This document shows positions 8,750 to 17,103 of a DNA stretch of 64,000 bases, one piece after another. The position numbers and the translations under genes are program-made. The notes beneath the pieces are model-generated. The model was not told the origin of the DNA. It did not search any database and saw only the letters and a list, made by a program, of their open reading frames with translations. Origin of the DNA: Thermosulfuriphilus ammonigenes. Lineage in GTDB: Bacteria; Desulfobacterota; Thermodesulfobacteria; Thermodesulfobacteriales; ST65. The first letter of the stretch is position 1, and each line of letters begins with the position of its first letter. The stretch covers positions 2,162,576-2,226,575 of the forward strand of contig NZ_CP048877.1 in NCBI RefSeq assembly GCF_011207455.1. Direction: 5' to 3'.

Positions 8750-9277
8750 ATGGCTGAGAGGTTAATTTCAGCGCCGAAGCCGAGGCTTGAGGCCTCAGCC
8801 TGCCATCTTGATCGGCCTTGCTACCGGGTGGTGGCCACTGTTCCAGAGGATATAAGGGAAGTTATGCCCTATGTGAATGCCGTCTCTCAGGTCCTTCTCT
8901 ACGAACCCGATGAGCCGGTGATCATCTTTCGTCTTTTGGGGTATCGGGTGGCTTTAAGGCCCCGGGAGATCACCGTAGGTACGGTGGCTGATTGGGAAGA
9001 GGCCCAGAGGGCCCTTAGTGAGGTGGTGGAATATCTCAACAAGATCTGGGCCGAGCGTCAAAAGATATCTCCTGACACGAGGCCCAAGAGACGGCCGCCG
9101 GCCCTGGAAATCTATAAGCTTCTTCCCCGAACAAATTGCGGCCAATGCGGGGAGGTATCCTGTCTGGCTTTTGCCACCAAACTGGCCCTGGGAAAGCTGG
9201 AACTTGAGGCCTGTGAGCCCCTTAACAAAGATGTCGAGGCCCGAAAGAGGCTTCTTAAGCTTATAGGGGCTGATTAA
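8750..9277 (+). CDS. 4Fe-4S cluster protein of the AcsC/RnfB N-terminal type
   Basis: A 175-residue cytosolic protein. The first ~115 residues have no assigned function. The C-terminal part carries a C-x2-C-x4-C-x16-C motif (TNCGQCGEVSCLAFATKLAL), the 4Fe-4S fold found at the N-terminus of the corrinoid iron-sulfur protein large subunit AcsC and in RnfB. The ATG at 8750 is preferred to an upstream in-frame TTG. It sits between the tonB operon and the second cobalamin riboswitch, just ahead of acsE/acsV. A role in electron transfer to a corrinoid protein fits but is not shown. Confidence 0.75.
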   Translation: MAERLISAPKPRLEASACHLDRPCYRVVATVPEDIREVMPYVNAVSQVLLYEPDEPVIIFRLLGYRVALRPREITVGTVADWEEAQRALSEVVEYLNKIWAERQKISPDTRPKRRPPALEIYKLLPRTNCGQCGEVSCLAFATKLALGKLELEACEPLNKDVEARKRLLKLIGAD

Positions 9278-9337
9278 AGATTCATTTTTCTTGCCTTTGG
9301 CGGTGTTTCATCGTATTTTCCCTGGGAAAAGACTTGG

Positions 9338-9527
9338 CCTTCAGGTGCCCCCTGGGGGAGAATCGGGAAGTCCGGTGCAAGTCCGGCGCTGGCCCGCAAC
9401 CGTGACCGGGGACGAACGCCGCTAGGCCTGGAGGGCAAGCCTCCGGGTGACAGGCCACTGGGGCCGGGAGGCCCCGGGAAGGCGCGGCAAGTAGGTTGAT
9501 CCGGAAGCCGGGAGACCGGCCTGAAGG
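9338..9527 (+). promoter_or_regulatory. Cobalamin riboswitch 2 (upstream of acsE-acsV)
   Basis: The same cobalamin aptamer as at 5352-5540, differing at only three positions over about 160 bases of core (one C/T, one single-base deletion, one T/C), all in one hairpin and all compatible with pairing. The closing P1 helix has a different sequence: CCTTCAGG (9338-9345) pairs with CCTGAAGG (9520-9527). It is followed by a strong hairpin (9539-9548 with 9564-9573) and a smaller one (9576-9581 with 9591-9596) before the acsE ribosome binding site. Confidence 0.95.
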
Positions 9528-9638
9528 TCTGTTTTAGAGGAAGCGGGGCTTCGAGGCTTCTGGCCTCGTTTCCGAGAAGGGTCTTTTATCCCCTTCCGGA
9601 AACCCCCCTTGATCCCAAAAAACCATAAGGAGGGAGTT

Positions 9639-10532
9639 ATGTCTGGCAAGGTAGTGTGTATAGGAGAGAGCATTAACATTATGTCTCGGAGTATAGGTCG
9701 GGCGATGAGGGAGAGGGATCCAGATCCTATTCGTCGTATGGCGCGTGAGGAGGTGGAGTTAGGGGCGGATTATTTAGATTTGAATATAGGTCCGGCGAAG
9801 AAGGATGGTCCGGAGTTAGCGTCGTGGATAGTGGAGGTAGTGGAGGGTGAGGTGGATGTACCGATATCGTTAGACACGACGAATCCTGAGGCGATGGTAG
9901 CAGGGATTAGTGCTTCTCGTCGGAAGCGTATATTGATGAATTCGATATCGGCTCAGCCTGAGCGTATGGAGAGGTTGATACCGGTTGCGGCGGAGAGTGG
10001 TGTGGATGTGGTAGCGCTTTTATGGGGGCCTGAGGGGATGCCTCGTGATGCGAATGAGCGGGCGGCGATGGCGGTGGATTTGATGATGAGGTTGAATGAG
10101 GCTGGTGTACCGAATGAGCGGATATGGTTTGATCCGATAGCGACGCCGATAACGTTGGGAGCGGATCAGTTATCGTATGGTTTTGAGTTTTTATCGATGT
10201 TGCCGGAGATAGCGCCTGGTGCGAAGAGTACGGTGGGTTTATCGAATGTATCGAATGGGGTATCGCGTCATTTACGTCCGTATTTAGATCGTGTTTATTT
10301 GATGATGTTGATGAAGTATGGGATATATTCGGCGATATTGAATGTGTATGACAAGGAGTTAGTGGAGATAGCGAAGGGTGAGCATCCTGATTGGGTGAAG
10401 TTAGTGCATGACATGATGGATGGTGATGAGCCAGATCCTAGTAGTTTGAGTGAGAAGGAGTTAGAGATATACAAGACTGTTCGTGTATTGATGGGTAAGA
10501 CTATTTTTTCTGAATCCTGGTTGGAACTCTAG
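9639..10532 (+). CDS. acsE: Methyltetrahydrofolate:corrinoid/iron-sulfur protein methyltransferase
   Basis: A 297-residue pterin-binding TIM-barrel enzyme of the Wood-Ljungdahl pathway. It moves the methyl group of methyl-tetrahydrofolate to the cobalt of the corrinoid iron-sulfur protein. Seen: IGESIN, LGADYLDLNIGPAKKDG, DVPISLDTTNPEAM, NSISAQPERM, WFDPIATPITLG and STVGLSNVSNGV, all typical. It is slightly longer than the ~262-residue Moorella enzyme. The ATG follows AAGGAGGG; an earlier in-frame ATG at 9609 lacks family similarity. Its codon use is unlike every neighbour: Ala nearly always GCG, Leu TTA/TTG, Ile ATA/ATT, and C only about 13% of bases in sampled stretches against about 40% G. 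The bias stops near base 10510. Confidence 0.93.
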   Translation: MSGKVVCIGESINIMSRSIGRAMRERDPDPIRRMAREEVELGADYLDLNIGPAKKDGPELASWIVEVVEGEVDVPISLDTTNPEAMVAGISASRRKRILMNSISAQPERMERLIPVAAESGVDVVALLWGPEGMPRDANERAAMAVDLMMRLNEAGVPNERIWFDPIATPITLGADQLSYGFEFLSMLPEIAPGAKSTVGLSNVSNGVSRHLRPYLDRVYLMMLMKYGIYSAILNVYDKELVEIAKGEHPDWVKLVHDMMDGDEPDPSSLSEKELEIYKTVRVLMGKTIFSESWLEL

Positions 10533-10549
10533 GCCTGGAAGGAGGGATC

Positions 10550-12442
10550 ATGCCACGGATAATCTTTCTGCCGGCCCAGGTAGAAATAGAGGCCCAGCCT
10601 GAAGAGACCATTATTCGGGCGGCCATGAGGGCCGGAGTCCACATAAACGCCTCCTGCGGGGGGGCAGGAGTATGTGGCAAGTGCCGGGTCTTTGTGGAAT
10701 CCGGTGAGGTGGAGGGAGAGAGCCTTCCTGAAGGGGGTTATAAGGCCTGCGTCACTATACCCCGAACCGACGTTACTGTTCGAGTGCCTGTAGAGAGTCA
10801 GATGGATCGTCGGGCCCTAGAGCGGCCCATGAAAAAGACTGCTGTCTCGTGGATCAAAGAAGGCCAGGCCCTTAAGTGGCAGCTTGATCCGGTAGTCTAT
10901 CAGTATCACCTTGTCCTCCCGGAGCCTACCCTGGCTGACAACGCCAGCGATCTTTCTCGGCTCCTTAGGGAGTTGGTCAAGATAGGCCAAAAAGAGGATA
11001 TAGACGTTGATACCGGGGTTCTCAAAAATCTTCCTTATGCCTTAAGGAAGGAAGGTTTTAAGTGCTCGGTCTCTCTCTTCCAGCCAGATCCTGAAGGGCG
11101 TTCTCTGCTCTTTGGGGTCCAGCCAGGGGCTCCTCCTAAAGAGATCCTTGCGGTGGCCATAGATATAGGGACCACCACGGTCTGTGGCGAGTTGCTGGAT
11201 CTGGCCTCTGGTAAGGTCTTAGCCAGCCTCTCTGACTATAATCCCCAGGTCTCTTATGGTGAGGATATCATCAGCCGAATAGAGTTTGCCCGCCGGGAGG
11301 GGGGGCTGAGGCTTCTGCACCAGCGGATCATCGAATGTATCGCCCGTCTTATCCGAGAGATGACCCAAAAGGTGGGTAAGGATCCCTCGGAGGTGCTCCT
11401 GATCTCTTTGGCCGGCAATACCACCATGAGTCACTTCTTCTTGGAGCTTGAGCCCCGCTGGCTCAGGGAGGCTCCCTATGTGCCGGTGGCTACAATTATT
11501 CCTCCGGTGAGGGCCAGGGAGGTGGATCTTCCCGTGGCTGAGGGGGCTAGAATGATTTTGGCCCCCTCGGTGGCCTCTTATGTCGGAGGGGATATTGTCT
11601 CTGGAGTGGTGGCCAGCGGTATGTATCGTGAGGAGCCCCTGACGCTTTTTATAGATATCGGTACCAACGGGGAGATTGTGGTTGGTAATCGAGACTGGCT
11701 GGCCTGCGCTGCCTGTTCGGCGGGCCCGGCCTTTGAGGGTGGGGGAATAAAACATGGTATGAGGGCCACCACCGGGGCCATTGAGGCTGTCCATATAGAT
11801 CCCGTCTCCCTTGAGCCAATGGTTCTCACTATCGGGGGCCGTCGTCCCAAGGGAATCTGTGGTTCGGGAATTATTGCTCTGCTGGCTAACCTCTTCACCG
11901 AGGGAATTATCGATCGGCAGGGCAAATTCAACCGTGGCCTTAGCCACCCTCGGGTAAGAGAAGGGAGAGATGGCTGGGAATATGTCCTGGTTTGGGCCCA
12001 GGAGTCGGCTACAGGCGAGGACATTGTCTTTACTGAGGCCGATATTGATAATCTCATCCGGGCCAAAGGGGCCATGTATGCCGGTTATCTCACCCTGCTT
12101 GAGTCTGTAGGGCTTTCCATCGAGATGGTCGAAAGGGTGCTTCTGGCCGGAAATTTTGGTAGTTATCTGGATCTCGAGCAGGCTATCACCATAGGCCTCC
12201 TCCCTGATCTTCCCCGAGATCGCTTCTTTTTCATCGGCAACAGCTCTTTGTTAGGAGCCCGTTTTGCCGCCTTTTCCAAGGAGGTGGCCGCTGATATGAA
12301 GCGGGTGGCCCAGATGATGACCAACTTTGAGCTCTCAGAAAATCCCAGCTTTATGGACCACTACGTATCAAGCCTCTTTTTGCCCCACACAGATCTTAAT
12401 CTTTTCCCCTCAGTTAAGGAAAGGCTTGAGGCCGCAGCCTGA
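10550..12442 (+). CDS. acsV: Corrinoid protein reductive activator (RACo, ASKHA ATPase with 2Fe-2S domain)
   Basis: A 630-residue protein. The N-terminal ~90 residues form a plant-type 2Fe-2S ferredoxin domain with Cys36, Cys42, Cys45 and Cys67. The C-terminal ~420 residues are the ASKHA/DUF4445 ATPase (AVAIDIGTTTVCGELLD, SLAGNTTMSHF, LTLFIDIGTNGEIVVG, GICGSGIIALLANL). This is the architecture of RACo, which uses ATP to return inactive Co(II) of the corrinoid iron-sulfur protein to Co(I). It follows acsE by 17 bases behind GGAAGGAGGG, with normal genome codon use, so the odd composition of acsE does not extend here. Confidence 0.93.
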   Translation: MPRIIFLPAQVEIEAQPEETIIRAAMRAGVHINASCGGAGVCGKCRVFVESGEVEGESLPEGGYKACVTIPRTDVTVRVPVESQMDRRALERPMKKTAVSWIKEGQALKWQLDPVVYQYHLVLPEPTLADNASDLSRLLRELVKIGQKEDIDVDTGVLKNLPYALRKEGFKCSVSLFQPDPEGRSLLFGVQPGAPPKEILAVAIDIGTTTVCGELLDLASGKVLASLSDYNPQVSYGEDIISRIEFARREGGLRLLHQRIIECIARLIREMTQKVGKDPSEVLLISLAGNTTMSHFFLELEPRWLREAPYVPVATIIPPVRAREVDLPVAEGARMILAPSVASYVGGDIVSGVVASGMYREEPLTLFIDIGTNGEIVVGNRDWLACAACSAGPAFEGGGIKHGMRATTGAIEAVHIDPVSLEPMVLTIGGRRPKGICGSGIIALLANLFTEGIIDRQGKFNRGLSHPRVREGRDGWEYVLVWAQESATGEDIVFTEADIDNLIRAKGAMYAGYLTLLESVGLSIEMVERVLLAGNFGSYLDLEQAITIGLLPDLPRDRFFFIGNSSLLGARFAAFSKEVAADMKRVAQMMTNFELSENPSFMDHYVSSLFLPHTDLNLFPSVKERLEAAA

Positions 12443-12457
12443 TAATGAGGGGGCCCT

Positions 12458-13201
12458 ATGTTCAGTCTCGTGCTGGAAAAAAGGGGCCCCCTTCTCCTTT
12501 ACCGGACGCATCTGGCGCCGGACCTTGAGATCTTGGTCTCTACCCGATTTGGCGGGGCAAGCAAAGGACCTTATGAAGGCCTTAATCTTAGCTATTCTGT
12601 GGGCGATGATCCCTGCCGGGTAAGGGAAAACTTGTCTCTCCTTAAGGAGGTTGCCGGGGTCTCAGCTATTCAAGGGCTCCGCCAGGTTCATGGCAATCGG
12701 GTGGTCTGCGTGGAGTCTGCGGGCCTTAAGGAACCGGAGGCCGATGGTCTGATCACCACCTCTCCTGGATTGGGCCTTCTTATTCGGCAGGCCGACTGCC
12801 AGGCGGTGGTCCTTTATGATGAGAAGGTTCCGGTTTTGGCCAACCTTCACTGTGGTTGGCGAGGGTTACGGGCCGGCCTTATTGCCCGGACCCTTTCGCT
12901 CATGAAGCGGCGCTTTGGTGCCTGCCCCCGCCGATTATTGGCCTTTATTGCCCCTTCTCTCGGCCCCTGCTGTGGAGAGTTTCGCGAAAGGAAACGGCTG
13001 CCGGAAAGTTTCTGGCGCCACAGCCCAAGGCCCCTCTATGTGGATCTTTGGGCCGTAGCCAGAGAGCAACTCCTCCGTCAGGGCCTTCCCATGGAGAACA
13101 TCTTCGTTTCCGGGCTCTGTACGGTCTGCCATCCGGAGTTCTATTCCTTTCGGCGTCAGGGCCTTACCGGACGCTTTGGAACCTTGGCCTTTATGCGTTG
13201 A
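12458..13201 (+). CDS. pgeF: Peptidoglycan editing factor PgeF (laccase-domain/DUF152 family)
   Basis: A 247-residue protein of the PgeF/YfiH family, a cytosolic enzyme that removes wrongly incorporated residues from peptidoglycan precursors and has been reported to act on purine nucleosides. It has LRQVHGNRVV, the metal-binding ADGLITT...IRQADCQAVVL and NLHCGWRGL segments, APSLGPCCGEF, and the C-terminal GLCTVCHPEFYSFRRQG. It starts 15 bases after acsV. Its end overlaps the multiheme cytochrome gene on the other strand by 46 bases. Confidence 0.93.
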   Translation: MFSLVLEKRGPLLLYRTHLAPDLEILVSTRFGGASKGPYEGLNLSYSVGDDPCRVRENLSLLKEVAGVSAIQGLRQVHGNRVVCVESAGLKEPEADGLITTSPGLGLLIRQADCQAVVLYDEKVPVLANLHCGWRGLRAGLIARTLSLMKRRFGACPRRLLAFIAPSLGPCCGEFRERKRLPESFWRHSPRPLYVDLWAVAREQLLRQGLPMENIFVSGLCTVCHPEFYSFRRQGLTGRFGTLAFMR

Positions 13202-14565
13202 ATGACCTTGAGGCTCCGGAAGGCGTCAGCCTGTCCGATACTGTGAGGGCTATATGGTAGAAGCCCGCCACTTTTGGCGGGAAGATTATCAAAGAGGAGC
13301 TCTTCATCTCGAGTGAGATAGCTAAGATAAATTTTGAGCAGGGGCCGGGCCAGAGAAAGGCGTCCATTTTTGTCTTCTACAATGGCCATCTCTTCCCAGC
13401 GTCGTTTCTTAAAGCCCTTAAGCCATAGGCCTAGATAAAACTTGTGATTAAATTTGTCCTGCATATAAGGAGGCGGAGGCTCCGGAGAGGTCAATCCTTG
13501 GATAATTAGTTCCTCGACCTCACTTGACCCCTGGACGAGAAGTTCACTCCAGTCTTCATAGTCTATGGAGTCCAGACGGACGAGATAGGTCCCTTCATCC
13601 CAGAAGGTAAATCGGGCATGACAGACAGAACAGCGGCTTTGGGATAGAATTTCTTCTCTGTGGGAGGGGCGGGCCTCCATGCGGGGAAGAGAGAGCCTGT
13701 GGCCGGCAGAGGTGACCAGAACCAGACGGCCGCCTTCGACTACTACCCCCGGGGCCTGGGGCCTTTCTCCATGACAATCAAGACAGGAAGGGTCTTGACC
13801 ACGCCCCATTAAGGAGGCCCGGTGGCAATCAATACAGGCCATGCCGGCCTCCTGGTGAACATCGGGGCTTAGCTGAAAATATTCCACCCCATAGGGGCGC
13901 TCAGGGGGAAGGCCTTCCTTAAGTGGAGAGCGAAAAGGAGCAGGGTAATCATGGTCAAAGCGGCCGTAGTAATCCCAGCCCACAAAGTTGCCATAGTGGC
14001 AATGAAGACAGGTCCGATCAGGAATCTGACTGGTAAAGCGGTGGTCAATTAACTTACCATCGCCATAGGTCAGGTGACAGGCGGCACATCCTGTACCATG
14101 GGTGGTCTCAGGATAGGTGTCTCCGGGATCATAGACATGGCAACGGAGACATCGTCGTCGAAGAAGATCATTTACCAGATCCTCAAGGTGCCTGATCTTT
14201 ACTGGCCTGGGGATTTCAAGGGCTGAAGCCAGGGGCGAAAGTCCGAAGGCCTGACGGACCAGATTAACCTCATCGGTGAGGTGGTAGTGTTTGGTAGTGA
14301 TGGCCGAGAGGGAGGCCTCCCTGTGGCAAGAGATACAGACACCGGCTCCTCCATCTTCGTCAAGGGCCGGTTCACTTTTAAGGCCTTGATGGGCCTCTTC
14401 TGCCCCTGAGGCCGGAGAGAGACCTTTATGGCATTTTTGACAGCTGAATTGATGGGCCGGATCAAGGCGATAGGGATGACAATCCTGACAGGTCTTCTGG
14501 GCCAGAGCCTGGTTTAAGGGGGCCAACCAGATGAGGAACCAGAGAAAGAGAAGGCACCGGATCAC
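13156..14565 (-). CDS. Nine-heme periplasmic cytochrome c
   Basis: A 469-residue exported protein (signal peptide MIRCLLFLWFLIWLAPLNQALA) with nine CxxCH motifs: CQDCH, CQKCH, CISCH, CLRCH, CAACH, CLHCH, CIDCH, CLDCH, CSVCH. The motifs are in the first ~320 residues. The last ~150 residues have none and may form a separate domain with aromatic and basic stretches. I do not recognise a named family; it is neither the octaheme HAO type nor NrfA. It is probably an electron carrier or terminal reductase in the periplasm. It is translationally coupled (4-base overlap) to the PrmA-like gene upstream of it. Confidence 0.85.
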   Translation of the reverse strand: MIRCLLFLWFLIWLAPLNQALAQKTCQDCHPYRLDPAHQFSCQKCHKGLSPASGAEEAHQGLKSEPALDEDGGAGVCISCHREASLSAITTKHYHLTDEVNLVRQAFGLSPLASALEIPRPVKIRHLEDLVNDLLRRRCLRCHVYDPGDTYPETTHGTGCAACHLTYGDGKLIDHRFTSQIPDRTCLHCHYGNFVGWDYYGRFDHDYPAPFRSPLKEGLPPERPYGVEYFQLSPDVHQEAGMACIDCHRASLMGRGQDPSCLDCHGERPQAPGVVVEGGRLVLVTSAGHRLSLPRMEARPSHREEILSQSRCSVCHARFTFWDEGTYLVRLDSIDYEDWSELLVQGSSEVEELIIQGLTSPEPPPPYMQDKFNHKFYLGLWLKGFKKRRWEEMAIVEDKNGRLSLARPLLKIYLSYLTRDEELLFDNLPAKSGGLLPYSPHSIGQADAFRSLKVIQRIKAKVPKRPVRP

Positions 14566-15380
14566 TTTTTTTCTCCTACCAGGAGGACCCAGCCCTCTTG
14601 TTGCTCGCGCCAGAGGATCTTGCAGCCGGCCTTCTTCAGACCCTCTTTGATCTCTTCTTCCATGGAGGGGACAAAGCCGGAGAGGATGTAATACCGGCCA
14701 TTCCAGAACCAGGGGCGCCTGAAGAGCTCAAGAAGCAGCCCCCGGTAGAGGTTGGCCACGGTGATGTCCCGCCAGGGTAGTTCTGCCTCCAGAACATCGG
14801 CTAATTTGACCATGATTTGTTTGCCAAGGGCGTTTCTCTCTACGTTAGCCCGACAGACCTCGACACAGAGGGGGTTGCGATCCACAGCCAGGACCTTTTC
14901 GGCCCCCAGGTGACCGGCCAAAAGAGAGATAAGTCCCACTCCGCAACCCAGATCCGCCATAGTGGAGACAGGGGCCATCTCCCAGATCCGGGCCAGGGCC
15001 TCAAGGCACATTCTGGTGGTCGGATGGGCTCCCGAACCAAAAACTACACTGGGATCATAGCGAATCGTCGGCTCCGGTCTGCTCCAGTTTTGCCAACAGG
15101 GAACAAACCATCTACCGCCAACCAGAAAGGGGGCTAGACGTCGTCTTGTCCCCCAATCTTGGTAGTCGCTCTCTCCCGTGACTTCCAGGCTTAACCCCAA
15201 CCTTTTAGAGAGTTCGGTCACCAAATCGTCTTTAGGCTGATGGAAGAAAAGGACAGCCTGGTCTTCCTCCTCCCAACAACCGATGAAGTCCGGATCATCT
15301 ATCTGGTGAAGTTTTGGGTGGAGGCTTCCGAAACCATAGATGTAAAGCTTCCGGTAGCAGGTATGACCTCGCCGAAGCAT
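14562..15380 (-). CDS. prmA: PrmA-like methyltransferase (ribosomal protein L11 type)
   Basis: A 272-residue SAM-dependent methyltransferase. It shows the PrmA family core: VVFGSGAHPTTRMCLEAL, ADLGCGVGLISLLAG (SAM-binding loop), VLAVDRNPLCVEVCRANVE, and VANLYRGLLLEL, where PrmA usually has an NI/NL motif. The first ~95 residues are divergent. An upstream in-frame TTG (15416) is possible; the ATG at 15380 is chosen because the extra residues look unlike the family. PrmA trimethylates ribosomal protein L11. Coupling to a cytochrome gene is unusual, so another protein substrate is possible. Confidence 0.8.
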   Translation of the reverse strand: MLRRGHTCYRKLYIYGFGSLHPKLHQIDDPDFIGCWEEEDQAVLFFHQPKDDLVTELSKRLGLSLEVTGESDYQDWGTRRRLAPFLVGGRWFVPCWQNWSRPEPTIRYDPSVVFGSGAHPTTRMCLEALARIWEMAPVSTMADLGCGVGLISLLAGHLGAEKVLAVDRNPLCVEVCRANVERNALGKQIMVKLADVLEAELPWRDITVANLYRGLLLELFRRPWFWNGRYYILSGFVPSMEEEIKEGLKKAGCKILWREQQEGWVLLVGEKK

Positions 15381-15468
15381 CACCGTATAGATAATGAAAA
15401 AAAGGACCTCCCACAAGAAGAGATGTGTATGGAAGGCCTGAGATTTTTTGGGGCAGCTTTACGTATTT

Positions 15469-15495
15469 GTTACAAATTTAACGGCAAATTTAACC
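15469..15495 (+). promoter_or_regulatory. Tandem direct repeat shared with the hao promoter (candidate operator)
   Basis: CAAATTTAAC occurs twice (15473-15482 and 15485-15494), a 12-base repeat period, preceded by GTTA. The same arrangement, starting GTTACAACTTTAAC, lies on the minus strand upstream of the octaheme/tetraheme operon (26114-26088). About 20 of 27 positions agree. OmpR-family regulators commonly bind tandem direct repeats with a period near 10-12, and one is encoded at 21578-22288. That this is its site is inference. Confidence 0.55.
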
Positions 15496-15598
15496 TCTAT
15501 TAAGTTATTTTCCATTTTTGGAAGCTCCCCCGGTTTTTGGGCGGGGTTTGTCTATTTAGACTGGCCCCGCCTGAAATTTTCTACAAAAGGAGGTCTCC

Positions 15599-17050
15599 AT
15601 GGTTGATTGTTTGTTTTCTTTAAGAATCCGTTTCTTATTGATTATGGTTTTAGCCCTACTTGTCTTTCCTTTCTCCGGGCTATCTATGGCCTTAATCCTC
15701 GATGCCCCCTCCAAGGTGAAGATTGATTTTCGGGAGGAAATTCGCTCCGAGAGCTGGTCCACCTTTGATGATGGCACCGGAGATGATTCCTATACCTTTG
15801 TTTCCAGTAAGATGAGATTGGGTTTCGGGTTTTCCTCCTCCCGAGTTGATGGTTACGCCCAGCTTCACTGGACCCAGTTCTTTGGGTTGCCGGATGACGC
15901 CATGTTTGGCACTGGCCAGCTTTACTTCGGCCAGAACGCCGGAGATTCCCAAGACATTGGCTATGCCGCCCTCTCTCAGGCCTGGTTAAGGGTTAAGTGT
16001 TCTCATGTCAGTGGTCTTAGCCTCCGCCTCGGGCGTTTCCTTTACAGCTCCGGGCTTGAGACTATTCCGCAAAACGCCACTCTTAAGTGGCTGAAGAAGG
16101 TACGGATTTCTCAGCGTCTTATTGGTCCGTTTGACTGGTCGAGGGTAGGCCGGGCCTATGACGGCTTTCAGGTGGTCTATGATCAGCCTCTCTGGAATCT
16201 TACCATAACCGGTGTTCAGCCCACTGCCGGAGGTTTTTACCTCAGGCGGGATGATCCTGAATACAATGGTAAGTCTGTTCATGATGTAGATATTCTGGCT
16301 GTAGCAGCTACCCTTAAAGATACCTATATTCCGGGCCTTGATGCCCAGGTTTTCTATTACTACTACAATGACGACCGGGGGCTTTCTCAAGACCCGGAGA
16401 TCCACTCCTTAGGAGCTCACCTTCTCTATACCCGAGACGTTGGACCGGGGGCGGTGGATCTTCTCTTCTGGGGCGTCTATCAGTGGGGTGTCTATTCTTA
16501 TAACGACCACAATGCCTATGCTCTGGCCCTCGAAGGGGGATATAAGTTCAAAAATCTGCCCTGGCAGCCTTGGTTTAGGCTGGGCTATTTTTACGGCTCC
16601 GGTGACGATGACCCCAACGATAATGATCACGAGACCTTTTTCATGATGATTCCCACCCTGAGAATTTATGCCTTTACCCCCTTCTATAATCTTATGAATA
16701 CCAATTATGTCTTTGGTCAGGTGATTCTTAAGCCTCACCAGAAGGTGGTGGTCCGGAGTGATGTCCACAGGATCTGGCTGACCGAAGATCAGGATTCTTG
16801 GTACATGGGTTCGGGTATCACTCGTCCAGATCTCTTCGGTTATGTCCAGAAGAGCTCTGGGGGAGACGATGACCTGGCCACGATGTGGGATCTTTCCGTG
16901 TTCATCAAGGATCTCTATCATTATGGTCCTCTTTCTGTGGGCTTGAATCTCTACTACGGACATGTCTGGGGTGGTGATGTGGTTGAGAATAACTACCCTC
17001 AGGATGACGATCTGGACTTCTTTTATGCCGAGGTCGTCTTCTCCTTCTAA
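15599..17050 (+). CDS. Outer-membrane beta-barrel porin (alginate-export-like)
   Basis: A 483-residue exported protein with a signal peptide (hydrophobic core about residues 12-31, MVLALLVFPFSGLSMA). It has many alternating amphipathic strands rich in Tyr, Asp and Gly, and a C-terminal Phe (AEVVFSF), as usual for outer-membrane barrels. The general pattern resembles the alginate_exp porin family. AGGAGGT precedes the ATG. It heads the nap genes but is separated from them by a terminator-like hairpin. Movement of nitrate or nitrite across the outer membrane is a reasonable guess from context only. Confidence 0.8.
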   Translation: MVDCLFSLRIRFLLIMVLALLVFPFSGLSMALILDAPSKVKIDFREEIRSESWSTFDDGTGDDSYTFVSSKMRLGFGFSSSRVDGYAQLHWTQFFGLPDDAMFGTGQLYFGQNAGDSQDIGYAALSQAWLRVKCSHVSGLSLRLGRFLYSSGLETIPQNATLKWLKKVRISQRLIGPFDWSRVGRAYDGFQVVYDQPLWNLTITGVQPTAGGFYLRRDDPEYNGKSVHDVDILAVAATLKDTYIPGLDAQVFYYYYNDDRGLSQDPEIHSLGAHLLYTRDVGPGAVDLLFWGVYQWGVYSYNDHNAYALALEGGYKFKNLPWQPWFRLGYFYGSGDDDPNDNDHETFFMMIPTLRIYAFTPFYNLMNTNYVFGQVILKPHQKVVVRSDVHRIWLTEDQDSWYMGSGITRPDLFGYVQKSSGGDDDLATMWDLSVFIKDLYHYGPLSVGLNLYYGHVWGGDVVENNYPQDDDLDFFYAEVVFSF

Positions 17051-17054
17051 GAGG

Positions 17055-17090
17055 TTTAAGGCCCCTTATGGGGCCTTAAAATAATTTTTT
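17055..17090 (+). terminator. Rho-independent terminator between porin and nap genes
   Basis: An 11-base-pair perfect stem TTTAAGGCCCC/GGGGCCTTAAA with a TTAT loop, followed by ATAATTTTTT. It lies just after the porin stop and directly before the napM ribosome binding site, so it may work as a partial terminator setting porin in excess over the nap genes. Confidence 0.85.
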
Positions 17091-17103
17091 AAGGAGGTCC
17101 CCG

